Source: Betaproteobacteria bacterium MOLA814
GTDB taxonomy: Bacteria > Pseudomonadota > Gammaproteobacteria > Burkholderiales > Burkholderiaceae_C
Length of the DNA stretch: 64,000 bases
Direction of reading: 5' to 3'
Assembly (NCBI GenBank): GCA_000496475.1
Contig: AYMW01000002.1
Coordinates: 496,001-560,000, forward strand
The translations under genes and the position numbers were made by a program. The notes under the pieces are model-generated. The model did no database searches. It was not told the origin of the DNA and saw nothing but the letters and a program-made list of their open reading frames with translations. Positions 40,945 to 48,276 of the stretch are shown in pieces (the stretch's first letter is position 1; every line of letters starts with the position of its first letter).

Positions 40945-42357
40945 ATGCCGATAACACTTCACCGTCGCCTATTGCTGGCGCTGCTGTACGGCTGCGTCAC
41001 GCTCGCTGCTGGCTGCGCCAACTTAAACACCTCACAACCAGCGTTAATTGGAAACACGAACGCCTCTGCCAGCGCGACCCTTGCCCACGAGCCAATCATA
41101 CCCACTGGCCCACTCAGCAAGTTGGATGAAGCCTTGGCTGCCAACACCATCCAAGTGGCCTCGCAGTCCCCACCATTGGATATGTGGGACCGCATCCGCC
41201 GTGGCTTTGCCATGCCCGACCTCGTTGACAACGTTGTAGACACCCGTGTGGAATGGTATGCCGCCCGCCCAGACTACATGGACCGGATGGCCCTGCGTTC
41301 CAGCAGATACATTTTCTATATCGTCGATGAACTAGAGCGTAGGCGCATGCCTACCGAACTGGCGCTGCTGCCATTTATAGAAAGTGCCTTTAACCCACAA
41401 GCTGTTTCCAGCGCCAAAGCCGCGGGTATGTGGCAGTTTATGCCTGCAACAGGCCGCTCGTTTGACTTGCGCCAAAACTCCTTCAGGGACGACCGCCGTG
41501 ATGTGGTGGCATCTACCAACGCAGCGCTGGATTACTTACAAAGCTTGCACAACCAATTTGGTGATTGGCACCTGGCTTTGGCTGCATACAACTGGGGACA
41601 AGGCAATGTGCGCCGCGCTATCGCACGCAACAAAGCTGCAGGCAAAGACACGGGTTACCTAGACCTTCGTATGCCCGCTGAAACACGCTTCTACGTGCCC
41701 AAGCTTCAGGCCTTTAAAAATATAGTCAGCAACCCCGCTGCCAACTCGGTGGTGTTGCCCAGCATCCCAAACCATCCGTTCTTTGACGTGGTGACCATTG
41801 CCAAAGACATCGATGTGGCGCTAATTGCCTCATTGGCTGGTGTCAGCGAAGAAGACTTTAGAGCACTGAACCCATCGCTCAAGCACCCTGTTGTGTTGGC
41901 CAATGGCACACCTGCTGTACTGCTGCCTTGGGACAATGCTGGCGAATTCAAAATAAGGCTGAAGGCCCATTCAGGCCCAATGGCTACATGGACTGCGCAT
42001 GTGGTCCAATCCAACATGAAGCCGCGGGACTTGGCCAAGCAAGTTGGCATGTCCGAATCTGAATTGCGCCTAGTCAACAAAATACCGCCCCGCATGTTGG
42101 TACGCAAAGGCTCTACCGTGCTGGTCAAGCGCAGTGCAATGCGCACCACCAACGTGACTGAATACGTGGCAGATAACGCGCAACTGGCTTTGGCACCCGA
42201 GTTCAGCAAACTGGAAATACGCGTCAAACGAGGGGACACCCTGTCTGGCTTGGCACGGCGTTATGGTGTGTCGGCTTCTTCCATCGCTAAATGGAATAAC
42301 CTGAAATCACGCAGCTACATACGCATTGGCCAACGGCTGGTAGTCCAACTGCGCTAA
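40945..42357 (+). CDS. mltD: Membrane-bound lytic murein transglycosylase D
   Basis: A lipoprotein that cleaves peptidoglycan glycan strands to 1,6-anhydro ends. The 470-residue product has a lipobox LAAGC at about residue 24, the SLT domain with catalytic Glu in LLPFIESAFNP, then AAGMWQFMPATGR and LALAAYNWGQGNVRRAI. A C-terminal LysM domain (IRVKRGDTLSGLARRYGVS to IGQRLVVQL) is complete; a weaker LysM-like stretch precedes it near residue 350. A spacer of about 50 residues follows the lipid anchor. Confidence 0.95.
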   Translation: MPITLHRRLLLALLYGCVTLAAGCANLNTSQPALIGNTNASASATLAHEPIIPTGPLSKLDEALAANTIQVASQSPPLDMWDRIRRGFAMPDLVDNVVDTRVEWYAARPDYMDRMALRSSRYIFYIVDELERRRMPTELALLPFIESAFNPQAVSSAKAAGMWQFMPATGRSFDLRQNSFRDDRRDVVASTNAALDYLQSLHNQFGDWHLALAAYNWGQGNVRRAIARNKAAGKDTGYLDLRMPAETRFYVPKLQAFKNIVSNPAANSVVLPSIPNHPFFDVVTIAKDIDVALIASLAGVSEEDFRALNPSLKHPVVLANGTPAVLLPWDNAGEFKIRLKAHSGPMATWTAHVVQSNMKPRDLAKQVGMSESELRLVNKIPPRMLVRKGSTVLVKRSAMRTTNVTEYVADNAQLALAPEFSKLEIRVKRGDTLSGLARRYGVSASSIAKWNNLKSRSYIRIGQRLVVQLR

Positions 42358-42438
42358 GGCCCTTTACAAGCCACCTGCAGACTCTCGCCAACACTCAACA
42401 GGTTATTGTCAGGATCTTTAGAGCTGTTGGTACTGGCG

Positions 42439-42461
42439 CTATGGCCGCTCTTGGGCCATAG
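42439..42461. terminator. Hairpin between convergent mltD and aroG
   Basis: 8-bp arms (42439-42446 with 42454-42461, seven-base loop) in the gap between convergent genes. No T tract follows on either strand, so this is at best a weak or Rho-assisted end. Confidence 0.3.
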
Positions 42462-42496
42462 GCGAGCGAACTGAACTAGGCTTTGCTAGCTTGCGG

Positions 42497-43618
42497 CTAC
42501 ACCAGCGAGCGGCGCTGAGCAACGGCCCTAGCAAGCTCTTCTAGAACGGGCTGCGTTTGACGTAAGCTGATACAAGCATCCGTAATAGAAACCCCACGGC
42601 GCAACGCTGTCCCAGCCGCCAAGTCTTGGCGCCCGTCTTCTAGATGGCTTTCAATCATCATGCCCATGACGCTGTAGTCGCCTGCCCCAATACGAGCCGC
42701 CACGTCAGCAGCCACCTCTATTTGCTTGGTATGTTGTTTTTGGCTGTTGGCGTGTGAGGCATCCACCATTAACCTCGGGTGGCAACCGGCCTTGGTCAGT
42801 GACTGAACGGCAGCGGCCACACCGCCAGCATCGAAATTAGGTAGCTTGCCACCGCGCAAAATAATGTGGCAATCTTCATTTCCACGTGTTTCAAAAATAG
42901 CTGCTTGCCCCATATTGGTTAAACCCATAAAAGCGTGGCTGTTGCGCGCGGCAACCATGGCATCAATCGCCACCTGCACACCGCCATCAGTGCCATTTTT
43001 AAAACCAACTGGACAACTCAAACCAGATGCCAACTGGCGATGGCTTTGACTCTCTGTCGTGCGCGCACCAATAGCGCCCCACGCGATCAAGTCAACCACA
43101 AACTGGGGGCTCAGCAAGTCCAGGAACTCTGTACCAGCAGGCAAACCTTCGCCCACCACATCTAGCAACAGCCGCCTTGCCTTGTGCAGGCCTTCATTGA
43201 TGGCATAGGTACCGTCTAAATGCGGGTCGTTGATATAACCTTTCCACCCAATCGTAGTGCGAGGCTTTTCAAAATAAGTGCGCATGACAACCATCAGCTC
43301 GCCACTCATAGAAGCCGTCATGGCTTTGAGCGCACGAGCGTACTCCATGGCTTGGTCGTGGTCATGGATTGAACAAGGCCCAACGACCACCAGCAGGCGG
43401 TCATCACGCGCTTGCAAGATGTCTGCAATAGCACTGCGGTGGTGTGCAACTTGCGCCACCATAGCCGGCGTTTCAGGCAACGCTTCTTGCAGCAGCGCCG
43501 GCGTAATAAGTGGTCGTACCGACTTGATGCGCACATCATCAACACTGGTCTTGTCGTAAGTGCTCAACACTGACTCAGAGGAAGCTTGGCAAATAGGGTT
43601 CATTGCTGTTTGGGTCAT
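42497..43618 (-). CDS. aroG: 3-deoxy-7-phosphoheptulonate synthase (DAHP synthase, class I)
   Basis: Condenses phosphoenolpyruvate and erythrose 4-phosphate, the first step of the shikimate pathway. From the ATG at 43618 (MTQTAMNPICQAS), which has GGAAG upstream and lies 4 bases past the yaeQ stop, the product is 373 residues. It shows VVGPCSIHDHDQAMEYA, RTYFEKPRTTIGWKGYINDP, GARTTESQSHRQLASG and SHANSQKQHTKQ, all typical of AroF/G/H. Which aromatic amino acid inhibits it cannot be told; the symbol stands for the family. Coupled to yaeQ. Confidence 0.93.
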   Translation of the reverse strand: MTQTAMNPICQASSESVLSTYDKTSVDDVRIKSVRPLITPALLQEALPETPAMVAQVAHHRSAIADILQARDDRLLVVVGPCSIHDHDQAMEYARALKAMTASMSGELMVVMRTYFEKPRTTIGWKGYINDPHLDGTYAINEGLHKARRLLLDVVGEGLPAGTEFLDLLSPQFVVDLIAWGAIGARTTESQSHRQLASGLSCPVGFKNGTDGGVQVAIDAMVAARNSHAFMGLTNMGQAAIFETRGNEDCHIILRGGKLPNFDAGGVAAAVQSLTKAGCHPRLMVDASHANSQKQHTKQIEVAADVAARIGAGDYSVMGMMIESHLEDGRQDLAAGTALRRGVSITDACISLRQTQPVLEELARAVAQRRSLV

Positions 43619-43622
43619 CACG

Positions 43623-44183
43623 TTACTTCCAAAGAATAGGCTCAATGTTCACGACACCCTGCTCGCTGCTGAGGGTGAGGACATTTTCTTGAATGGTCGC
43701 TTGAAGTTGCATGCTGCGCTGAGCCAAATCCACGAGAGCCTGCGACGACTCTGTCGGCAAGCGCCACACTTGCAATCGCTCCAGCCGGTTGAGCTTATTT
43801 TTAATACTTGCCCACCAAATATCAGCAGAATGGCTAAAGGCGTACAGCAACACCGCGTCTGCTTTGCTGCACGCTTTCAACAGCGGTTTATCTTCTGGCT
43901 GTCCCACTTCAATCCACAAGCGTTTACGTCCAGTAAAGTCAATCAACTGCACATCTGGCTCTTCAGGATCTGACAAACCCGCACCAAAGCTCAGCGTGCC
44001 ATCGCCCTTGCAGGTGTCATGTAGTTGGTGTGCATTGAGCGCCAAGGCGACCAAGCGTACCATCATGCGCTCATCATTTTCGCTGGGATGTCTAGCCAAA
44101 GTGAGCGCATGGTCGGCGTAGTAGCCGTGGTCAACATCCGCAATTTGGACGTTGGCTTTAAAAATAGTTGATTTGATTGCCAT
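43623..44183 (-). CDS. yaeQ: YaeQ family protein
   Basis: A 186-residue YaeQ homologue, beginning MAIKSTIFKANVQIADVDHGYY and containing HPSENDERMMVRLVALAL, GLSDPEEPDVQ and IDFTGRKRLWIEVGQP, the conserved blocks. YaeQ has a fold resembling PD-(D/E)XK nucleases, and the PSENDERMM and WIEVG stretches fit that; the E. coli protein was once linked to RfaH-independent haemolysin expression. True function is unknown. It precedes aroG by 4 bases in an operon. Confidence 0.93.
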   Translation of the reverse strand: MAIKSTIFKANVQIADVDHGYYADHALTLARHPSENDERMMVRLVALALNAHQLHDTCKGDGTLSFGAGLSDPEEPDVQLIDFTGRKRLWIEVGQPEDKPLLKACSKADAVLLYAFSHSADIWWASIKNKLNRLERLQVWRLPTESSQALVDLAQRSMQLQATIQENVLTLSSEQGVVNIEPILWK

Positions 44184-44216
44184 AGCCAGACATTATGCGC
44201 ATGACAAAGCCACAAA

Positions 44217-44252
44217 CAAAAACACCCAGCACGTTTGCACTGGGTGTTTTTG
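44217..44252 (-). terminator. Intrinsic terminator after tRNA-Lys
   Basis: Perfect 11-bp stem (44218-44228 with 44241-44251, 12-base loop) ending in five T on the minus strand, just after the tRNA 3' end. The arms are A/T-flanked on both sides, so it could act in both directions. Confidence 0.88.
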
Positions 44253-44261
44253 AAGTTTGGG

Positions 44262-44337
44262 TGGTGGGTCGTGCGGGGTTCGAACCTGCGACAAACGGAT
44301 TAAAAGTCCGCTGCTCTACCAGCTGAGCTAACGACCC
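44262..44337 (-). tRNA. tRNA-Lys (anticodon TTT)
   Basis: A 76-base cloverleaf with the CCA end encoded. The acceptor stem pairs GGGTCGT with ACGACCC, the D arm reads AGCTCAGCTGGTAGAGC, the anticodon loop is CTTTTAA within a GCGGA/TCCGT stem, and the T arm has GTTCGAACCCC. The TTT anticodon reads AAA and AAG. A promoter-like box lies upstream and an intrinsic terminator directly downstream, so it is a single-gene unit. Confidence 0.97.
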
Positions 44338-44402
44338 ACGCTTAATGGGGTTTGATGCAATTCGCTTGTTGAAGCGTTTGATTATTGCGTCCTAAGCCAA
44401 TG

Positions 44403-44408
44403 AGTATA
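44403..44408 (-). promoter_or_regulatory. Probable -10 box of the tRNA-Lys promoter
   Basis: TATACT on the minus strand, about 65 bases before the tRNA 5' end and within the gap after tcdA. The -35 hexamer at standard spacing is poor, so this is a weak call. Confidence 0.4.
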
Positions 44409-44460
44409 GCGTGTTTTTTAAAGGCTTTAGAAGCGGATTTAAAAAAGTTTGCGGTAAACG

Positions 44461-45381
44461 TCACTTGATTTGAGCGATGTGTTGCATACACCAACCCGCC
44501 GCACTCATGCCAAAGCTGGCGGTCACGGCCACGCTTGATCCGTAGCCGTGGCAGTTCAGCGTTCCATCAGAGATGGACTTATCGGACTCAGCATCCGAAC
44601 CTTCACCAGCGGGTGTTGCATCCAATAACTTGGGCTTGAGCACTGGCTCTCGGCTAAAGACGCAAGCAACTTTCATACGGCCTGTTCTTGCGGCATTGTG
44701 AGCTTTTCGTAACTGGTAGCGCAGCTGCGCCAATAAAGGGTCGTGTGTTACCTGAGCCAAGTCACCTGCCTCAACCATATGTGCTTGGTGTTTACCGCCA
44801 GCTGCGCCAACCGTCACGAACGTACACGGGTGGGAGAGGCTCCACGCAGCCATGGCCGCCTTGGCACGCACTTGGTCACACGCATCTACCAGCGCAACTG
44901 GTGACACTGAATGGGCTAAGCCAAGTGTGTCGGCTATAGCCCGCCAATTATCGGCATCTACAAACTCCTCAACTTCATCGACCACACACGCAGGATTGAT
45001 GAGGGCTATGCGCTCGCGCATGGCTTGCACTTTAGATTGTCCAATGGTCGCCTGTGTGGCATGAAGCTGGCGGTTGATGTTGGACACCGACACATGGTCT
45101 AAATCAACCAAACTGATGCGTTGAACGCCACTGCGCGCAAACGCCTCGACAACCCAAGAGCCCACACCACCAATGCCGACAACCACCGCATGCGTGCTAA
45201 ATATGTTGTCAGCGCCAGCTGCACCGTATAAGCGGCGCAAGCCACCAAAACTGCGTTCAAAGTCATTGGCTAAGACGGGGCTAACAGCTTGGGTAGTGGT
45301 GACACTGATGACGCCGCTGCTGCTGTTACCAGTGCTGTTGATGATGCTGTCGCCATCGGTCATACGGGTGTTGGAACTCAT
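44461..45381 (-). CDS. tcdA: tRNA threonylcarbamoyladenosine dehydratase
   Basis: TcdA (CsdL) uses ATP to cyclise t6A37 in tRNA to ct6A. From the ATG at 45381 (MSSNTRMTDGDS) the product is 306 residues. It has the ThiF/MoeB fold: FERSFGGLRRLYGAAGADN, the ATP-binding VVVGIGGVGSWVVEAFARSG, and the D-N-R segment LVDLDHVSVSNINRQLHA. The first 40 residues are Ser/Asn/Thr-rich and non-conserved. The upstream open frame overlaps the yeeE end and is rejected. It follows yeeE in the same direction with a 22-base gap; in E. coli the sulfur relay partners CsdA/CsdE are nearby, but not here. Confidence 0.93.
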   Translation of the reverse strand: MSSNTRMTDGDSIINSTGNSSSGVISVTTTQAVSPVLANDFERSFGGLRRLYGAAGADNIFSTHAVVVGIGGVGSWVVEAFARSGVQRISLVDLDHVSVSNINRQLHATQATIGQSKVQAMRERIALINPACVVDEVEEFVDADNWRAIADTLGLAHSVSPVALVDACDQVRAKAAMAAWSLSHPCTFVTVGAAGGKHQAHMVEAGDLAQVTHDPLLAQLRYQLRKAHNAARTGRMKVACVFSREPVLKPKLLDATPAGEGSDAESDKSISDGTLNCHGYGSSVAVTASFGMSAAGWCMQHIAQIK

Positions 45382-45403
45382 TGTTTCACTCAATTGAACA
45401 GCA

Positions 45404-46513
45404 TCAGTCACGCATAAGAAGCCACATTTGAAACTTAAAACCGCCCAAGGCACCACATGCAATGCCAGCAACAGCAAACAAACTGGTGAGACTCAGCGTT
45501 GACAGACCAGACAGGCCTTGGCCTATGGTGCAGCCCATAGCCGTTACACCGCCAACGCCCATCAGTGCGCCACCAGCCATATGCAAGGCGGTATCTTGGG
45601 TACTTGAAAAGCCATCCCAACGAAATGTTTTGCTGTGCCAAGCGTACATGGCACCGCCGCTTACGACGCCAAAAACAGACACCACACCCAGCGACAACAC
45701 GTTGCTCACGTCGCTAAAGTAAATCAACCAGTTGATCACGTAAGCCAAGGGCGCAGTGAATGTCAACGATTCCATGCTGGCGCTGTTGGTGGCCAAATAG
45801 GTGGCCTCTAGGGTCTCAGGATGCTCTGGTACAAAGCCTAGGTGACCAGACACCCACCAAATGGCGACAATACAAGCGCCCACACCTAGCCCGCCAAACA
45901 AGGACCCTGAGCGAATAAAGCCCTCGCCTTTGAGCGCCCACAGCACCAAACCACCACCAACAACGAGTGCAGACAACAGGCCGACCGTGTTGGCTTGCGC
46001 ACCCAGTTGGGAAGCCAGCCAGTGGGGCAACAAGGCTGTGTCCATTTGAAAGTTAACCAAGTCTACCGAGTAGGTGCGCGCAACAGCGGTGATACCGCGA
46101 AGCGTCATAAAAGCAAACAACCCCATAAATACAAATACAACCAAGCTTTTGAGGCTGCCAGCCCCAATACGCAGCAGTGTTTTACTGCCACATCCTGAGG
46201 CCAACACCATACCAAAGCCAAACATGGCCCCACCCACAAGGGCAGACAACCATATCACTCGGCCGTTGGCATGAATACTGTCAGAGGGATTGATCAGCTC
46301 AAAGAAAGCCAAACCATAAAACCCAAGAATAGCGACACCAACAGCCAAGGCCCACATACGCATACGCGTCCAGTCGCCCATGTTGACGATATCGCTGAAC
46401 GCGCCCATCGTGCAAAAATGACTGCGCTGAGAGACCCACCCAAACGCGATAGACACAGCGAAGCTGGCCCACAACACTTGGGTTTGCAAATGAGAGATGG
46501 CGTCTATATTCAT
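45404..46513 (-). CDS. YeeE/YedE family thiosulfate transporter (TsuA-like)
   Basis: An integral-membrane protein of 369 residues with about nine hydrophobic segments, of the YeeE/YedE (DUF395, Sulf_transp) family. The three cysteines known to relay thiosulfate in TsuA are present: SHFCTMG (Cys34), LASGCGSK (Cys108) and AMGCTIGQG (Cys328). The start is the ATG at 46513 (MNIDAISHLQTQ); the frame runs 53 codons further upstream but consists of a Tyr-Asn repeat and a terminator. No TusA-like partner (YeeD/TsuB) is adjacent. A hexanucleotide repeat lies 11 bases upstream, which may affect expression. Confidence 0.88.
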   Translation of the reverse strand: MNIDAISHLQTQVLWASFAVSIAFGWVSQRSHFCTMGAFSDIVNMGDWTRMRMWALAVGVAILGFYGLAFFELINPSDSIHANGRVIWLSALVGGAMFGFGMVLASGCGSKTLLRIGAGSLKSLVVFVFMGLFAFMTLRGITAVARTYSVDLVNFQMDTALLPHWLASQLGAQANTVGLLSALVVGGGLVLWALKGEGFIRSGSLFGGLGVGACIVAIWWVSGHLGFVPEHPETLEATYLATNSASMESLTFTAPLAYVINWLIYFSDVSNVLSLGVVSVFGVVSGGAMYAWHSKTFRWDGFSSTQDTALHMAGGALMGVGGVTAMGCTIGQGLSGLSTLSLTSLFAVAGIACGALGGFKFQMWLLMRD

Positions 46514-46523
46514 AGGGAAGTCA

Positions 46524-46614
46524 TTGTAGTTGTAGTTGTAGTTGTAGTTGTAGTTGTAGTTGTAGTTGTAGTTGTAGTTGTAGTTGTAGTTGTAGTTGTA
46601 GTTGTAGTTGTAGT
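46524..46614. repeat. Hexanucleotide tandem repeat (TTGTAG)x15 upstream of yeeE
   Basis: Fifteen perfect copies of TTGTAG plus one base, without a single interruption. It occupies the region between the cpoB terminator and the yeeE start (46513), so it lies in the presumed promoter or 5' leader. Such perfect repeats change copy number by slippage. Because the unit is six bases, spacing shifts by about half a helical turn per copy. Confidence 0.95.
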
Positions 46615-46645
46615 CAGTCTGATGGCGGTGACGGGTGGTGCACAA

Positions 46646-46678
46646 TAAAAAAACCCCATATACCAATGGCATATGGGG
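46646..46678 (-). terminator. Intrinsic terminator after cpoB
   Basis: 8-bp arms (46654-46661 with 46671-46678, nine-base loop) followed by seven T on the minus strand. It closes the tolB-pal-cpoB operon and lies just upstream of the repeat. Confidence 0.82.
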
Positions 46679-46752
46679 AGCAAGTTACGTCAAGAATGCG
46701 TTGCTAAAAACTGTATTGTTGTGTTTAACAAATTGACAAATCGTCGTGATGC

Positions 46753-47523
46753 TTATTTCAGAGCATCCAAACGCTGTTTGGCAGCCTGAGCTGCCTCGCT
46801 ACTGGGAAAATTGGTAATCAGGGCTTGAAGATTTTTTCTAGCACCCAGTTTGTCACGCAACTCAACTTGGCAATTGGCCTTGGCCAACATGGCCTCTGGC
46901 ACACGTAAGTGCTGTGCAAATTGATTGGTTAATTGGTCAAATGTAGTGAGTGCGGCGCCATATTGCCCAGTTGCGTAATAGGCATTCCCTAGCCAAAACA
47001 ACACACTAGGCGTGTAGCCAGACTCTGGAAAGTCGCGCAATATACCTTGCAACACCACACTAGCCGTTTCAAAGTCACTGCCACGAAGGGCCGTCATCGC
47101 AGCCTCATAGTCGGCCTTCTCTTTGGGGCCCACACTGAAGTTTTCGCGGTCAACGCTCACCACCATAGGCTCAAGCAGGCTGAGACGGCTGTCGGTGCTG
47201 TTGACCAAGCGGCTGAGGTCGTCAACTGTTCGGCTGAGCTGTTCATTTTGGCCGCGCAATTGGGCAATTTCGCCTCGTAAACGCTCATTTTGATTGGCCA
47301 AATCAAGAATGCTCTCGCTGGTGGCAACTTTGGACAGCTTGTCTTGCATGACTTGCAAACGTTCCTGAGATGCCTGTATTCGCTGGCGCAAATCAATAAT
47401 GGCACGCCTAGCTTCATCGTCTTCAAACAAAGCACCATAACTGGTTTGTGAGGCTGCGACCAACATGGCGACCAATCCCCAGCGCGCTGCCTGCACACGT
47501 GCAAACTGTAATTTATTCAACAT
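46753..47523 (-). CDS. cpoB: Cell division coordinator CpoB (YbgF)
   Basis: CpoB is a periplasmic protein of the Tol-Pal system that coordinates PBP1B activity with outer-membrane constriction. From the ATG at 47523 (MLNKLQFARVQ) the product is 256 residues with a signal peptide (GLVAMLVAASQTSYG), a coiled-coil region of about 90 residues (LRQRIQASQERLQVMQDKL and onward) and C-terminal TPR repeats (YEAAMTALRGSDFETASVVLQGIL, SVLFWLGNAYYATGQYGAAL). It is the last gene of the operon, 81 bases after pal. Confidence 0.92.
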   Translation of the reverse strand: MLNKLQFARVQAARWGLVAMLVAASQTSYGALFEDDEARRAIIDLRQRIQASQERLQVMQDKLSKVATSESILDLANQNERLRGEIAQLRGQNEQLSRTVDDLSRLVNSTDSRLSLLEPMVVSVDRENFSVGPKEKADYEAAMTALRGSDFETASVVLQGILRDFPESGYTPSVLFWLGNAYYATGQYGAALTTFDQLTNQFAQHLRVPEAMLAKANCQVELRDKLGARKNLQALITNFPSSEAAQAAKQRLDALK

Positions 47524-47604
47524 AGTGATCCGTAAGGACTGACGCAAGATCACCAACAGCCGGCTCTGCAGTATGGTCTTGGTCAGCCATTGGTTTAAAA
47601 CGAC

Positions 47605-48153
47605 TTACCGGTAATTAATCAGTGCGCGGCGATTTAGGCTCAAGGTGGCCTCGTCACCGCCGACTGCAGCAGGCTTTTCTTTACCAAAGCTCACGGCCTC
47701 TATTTGTGACTCTTGAACACCCAACAAGGCCAGGGCGCGGCGAACTGCTTCGGCGCGTTGCTGACCAAGCGCCAAGTTGTACTCACGTCCACCGCGCTCG
47801 TCGGTATGGCCTTCAACGGTCACAACACGGGCACGGTCTGCACTGAGGAAGCGCGCGTGGGCAGCCAACAACGGCGTGAATTCGTCGGTGATGGCGAAGC
47901 TGTCAAACGCAAAGTAAACCAACCTGGATAAAGACGCTGGAGGCTGCTGCGCTTTGGACTCACTGGCATTGATCTCGACGCCAGCTACGCCCTTGTTATC
48001 AACACCGGCAGCATTGGCAGCACCGGCGTTGGCGGCGTTGGCGGCGTTGGCAGCGTTGGACTCATCCAACGAAATGCCGCTGGCACACCCGCCAAGCACA
48101 AGGCTTAAACACAACAGGGCCATTAATGGCAGTGCCGATTTTTTCTTCAACAT
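47605..48153 (-). CDS. pal: Peptidoglycan-associated lipoprotein Pal
   Basis: Pal anchors the outer membrane to peptidoglycan and binds TolB. The 182-residue product has a lipobox LVLGGC with Cys23, an Ala/Asn-rich linker made by a 9-bp tandem repeat (48025-48060), and an OmpA-like domain with LVYFAFDSFAI, EGHTDERGGREYNLALGQQRA and LNRRALI. The linker is longer than in E. coli Pal. It follows tolB by about 120 bases. Confidence 0.97.
   Translation of the reverse strand: MLKKKSALPLMALLCLSLVLGGCASGISLDESNAANAANAANAGAANAAGVDNKGVAGVEINASESKAQQPPASLSRLVYFAFDSFAITDEFTPLLAAHARFLSADRARVVTVEGHTDERGGREYNLALGQQRAEAVRRALALLGVQESQIEAVSFGKEKPAAVGGDEATLSLNRRALINYR
48025..48060. repeat. 9-bp tandem repeat in the pal linker
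   Basis: Three exact GGCGTTGGC units followed by one degenerate copy (AGCGTTGGA), coding for Asn-Ala-Ala runs in the Pal linker. Copy-number change would alter linker length without breaking the frame. Confidence 0.8.
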
Positions 48154-48276
48154 GATTGCTCCAGTTCAGACAAAGTACAAATAAAACAAATAAAACAGAT
48201 CAGGCCAAATACTTGCTATGGACCCAACAGTACACCTTAACAAAAATATATGTCAGAAAAATAGGTGATAGCCCGA

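Noticed and set aside
46271-46648. Plus-strand open frame of 125 codons with a long Val run
   Set aside because: The Val run is only the translation of the TTGTAG repeat (GTA GTT and so on); the rest is antisense to yeeE and has no family features.
46514-46672. Extension of yeeE by 53 codons with a Tyr-Asn repeat
   Set aside because: The extra codons come from the hexamer repeat and the cpoB terminator, and the upstream start lies inside the terminator stem. The conserved protein begins at the ATG at 46513.
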